From Orthonyx spaldingii (lineage: Eukaryota; Chordata; Aves; Passeriformes; Orthonychidae): a stretch of DNA of 64,000 nucleotides. The stretch is from positions 272,542 through 336,541 of the forward strand of contig VZTJ01002496.1 of NCBI GenBank assembly GCA_013397795.1, written 5' to 3'. This document shows, in pieces, positions 63,576-64,000 of the stretch (positions within the stretch are counted from its first letter, which is position 1; every line of letters begins with the position of its first letter). The translations under genes were made by a program, and so were the position numbers. The notes below the pieces were generated by a model that saw only the letters and a program-made list of their open reading frames with translations, did not search any database and was not told where the DNA came from.

Positions 63576-64000
63576 GACAGAAGAGTGTGTTTGCAGTTCC
63601 TGATGTGATTTAGTTTGACTTCTGTAATCAGTTAGCAAAACCAATGTCGGGGGCGGGGGTGGCAGCGGGAATTCTGTTCCTGGAACCGTTTTTATACAAC
63701 AACCTCTAAGTTATTGCAGTTCCCACTGGGAGTGTGAGCACAGAACGTGAGTGGAACAATTCAGCCCAGACCAAGAGCAGTGCCTGAGTGTTGTCCCCGG
63801 GGATGCCCTGGAGCCTTCCAGCAGGAGCGGGGCCAGGGACAGCACCCCGCACGGGCTGTGTGTGGACAGATGGGTGTGTGAGTGTAGGACCTGTACATAG
63901 CCACACTTTTTTTTATATATAGACGTAATCTGTAGATAACTTGAGTATGGAAAATCTTTTCTACTTCCTGAAGCAAACCAAATCAGAAGCTGCATAGATG
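63576..64000 (+). other. ATAD1: ATAD1 3' UTR, beginning
   Basis: This follows the TAA stop. No AATAAA hexamer is present before the window edge, so the UTR continues beyond it. An AT-rich stretch with TTTTTTTTATATATAG lies near 63907. Confidence 0.8.

Overview
This is a vertebrate nuclear window, almost certainly from a bird and probably a passerine. About thirty pieces of CR1 (chicken repeat 1) LINE retrotransposon are scattered through it, many ending in the typical avian CR1 3' end (TTTAAGGTCCCTTCCAACCC...ATTCTGTGATTCT), and all genes have spliced, phase-consistent introns. There is no prokaryotic content.

Two genes lie head to head. The left two thirds (about 1-46,000, minus strand) is PTEN, the PI(3,4,5)P3 3-phosphatase tumour suppressor. 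Coding exons 2 to 9 are present (1,133 coding bases), each with exactly the length of its human counterpart, AG/GT borders and an intact HCKAGKGR signature. Coding exon 1 (first 79 coding bases) was not found in the readable sequence and most likely lies in a 629-base run of N (45,875-46,503) inside a CpG island that forms the PTEN promoter.

The right third (about 50,100-64,000, plus strand) is ATAD1, the membrane-anchored AAA ATPase (Msp1 family) that extracts mislocalised tail-anchored proteins from mitochondria and peroxisomes. It has a non-coding first exon in a second CpG island and nine coding exons joining to a complete 362-residue protein. The two CpG islands are only about 3 kb apart. 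I see no KLLN-like gene between them. The two proteins share no pathway; the arrangement is conserved synteny, with a shared promoter neighbourhood.

The remainder is intronic or intergenic. CR1 pieces crowd introns 1, 2, 5 and 6 of PTEN and most ATAD1 introns, whereas the 7 kb PTEN intron 7 and the 3 kb intron 4 have none that I recognise. A 62-base minisatellite (about 3.7 copies) sits directly upstream of ATAD1 exon 1, next to a strongly AT-rich block. I found no CRISPR array, tRNA or rRNA gene and no convincing new multi-gene system. The most notable items are the promoter minisatellite, a diverged ATAD1 C-terminus with one added residue at the last splice junction, inverted CR1 pairs that bracket PTEN exon 6 or form an intronic hairpin, and the unassembled PTEN first exon.
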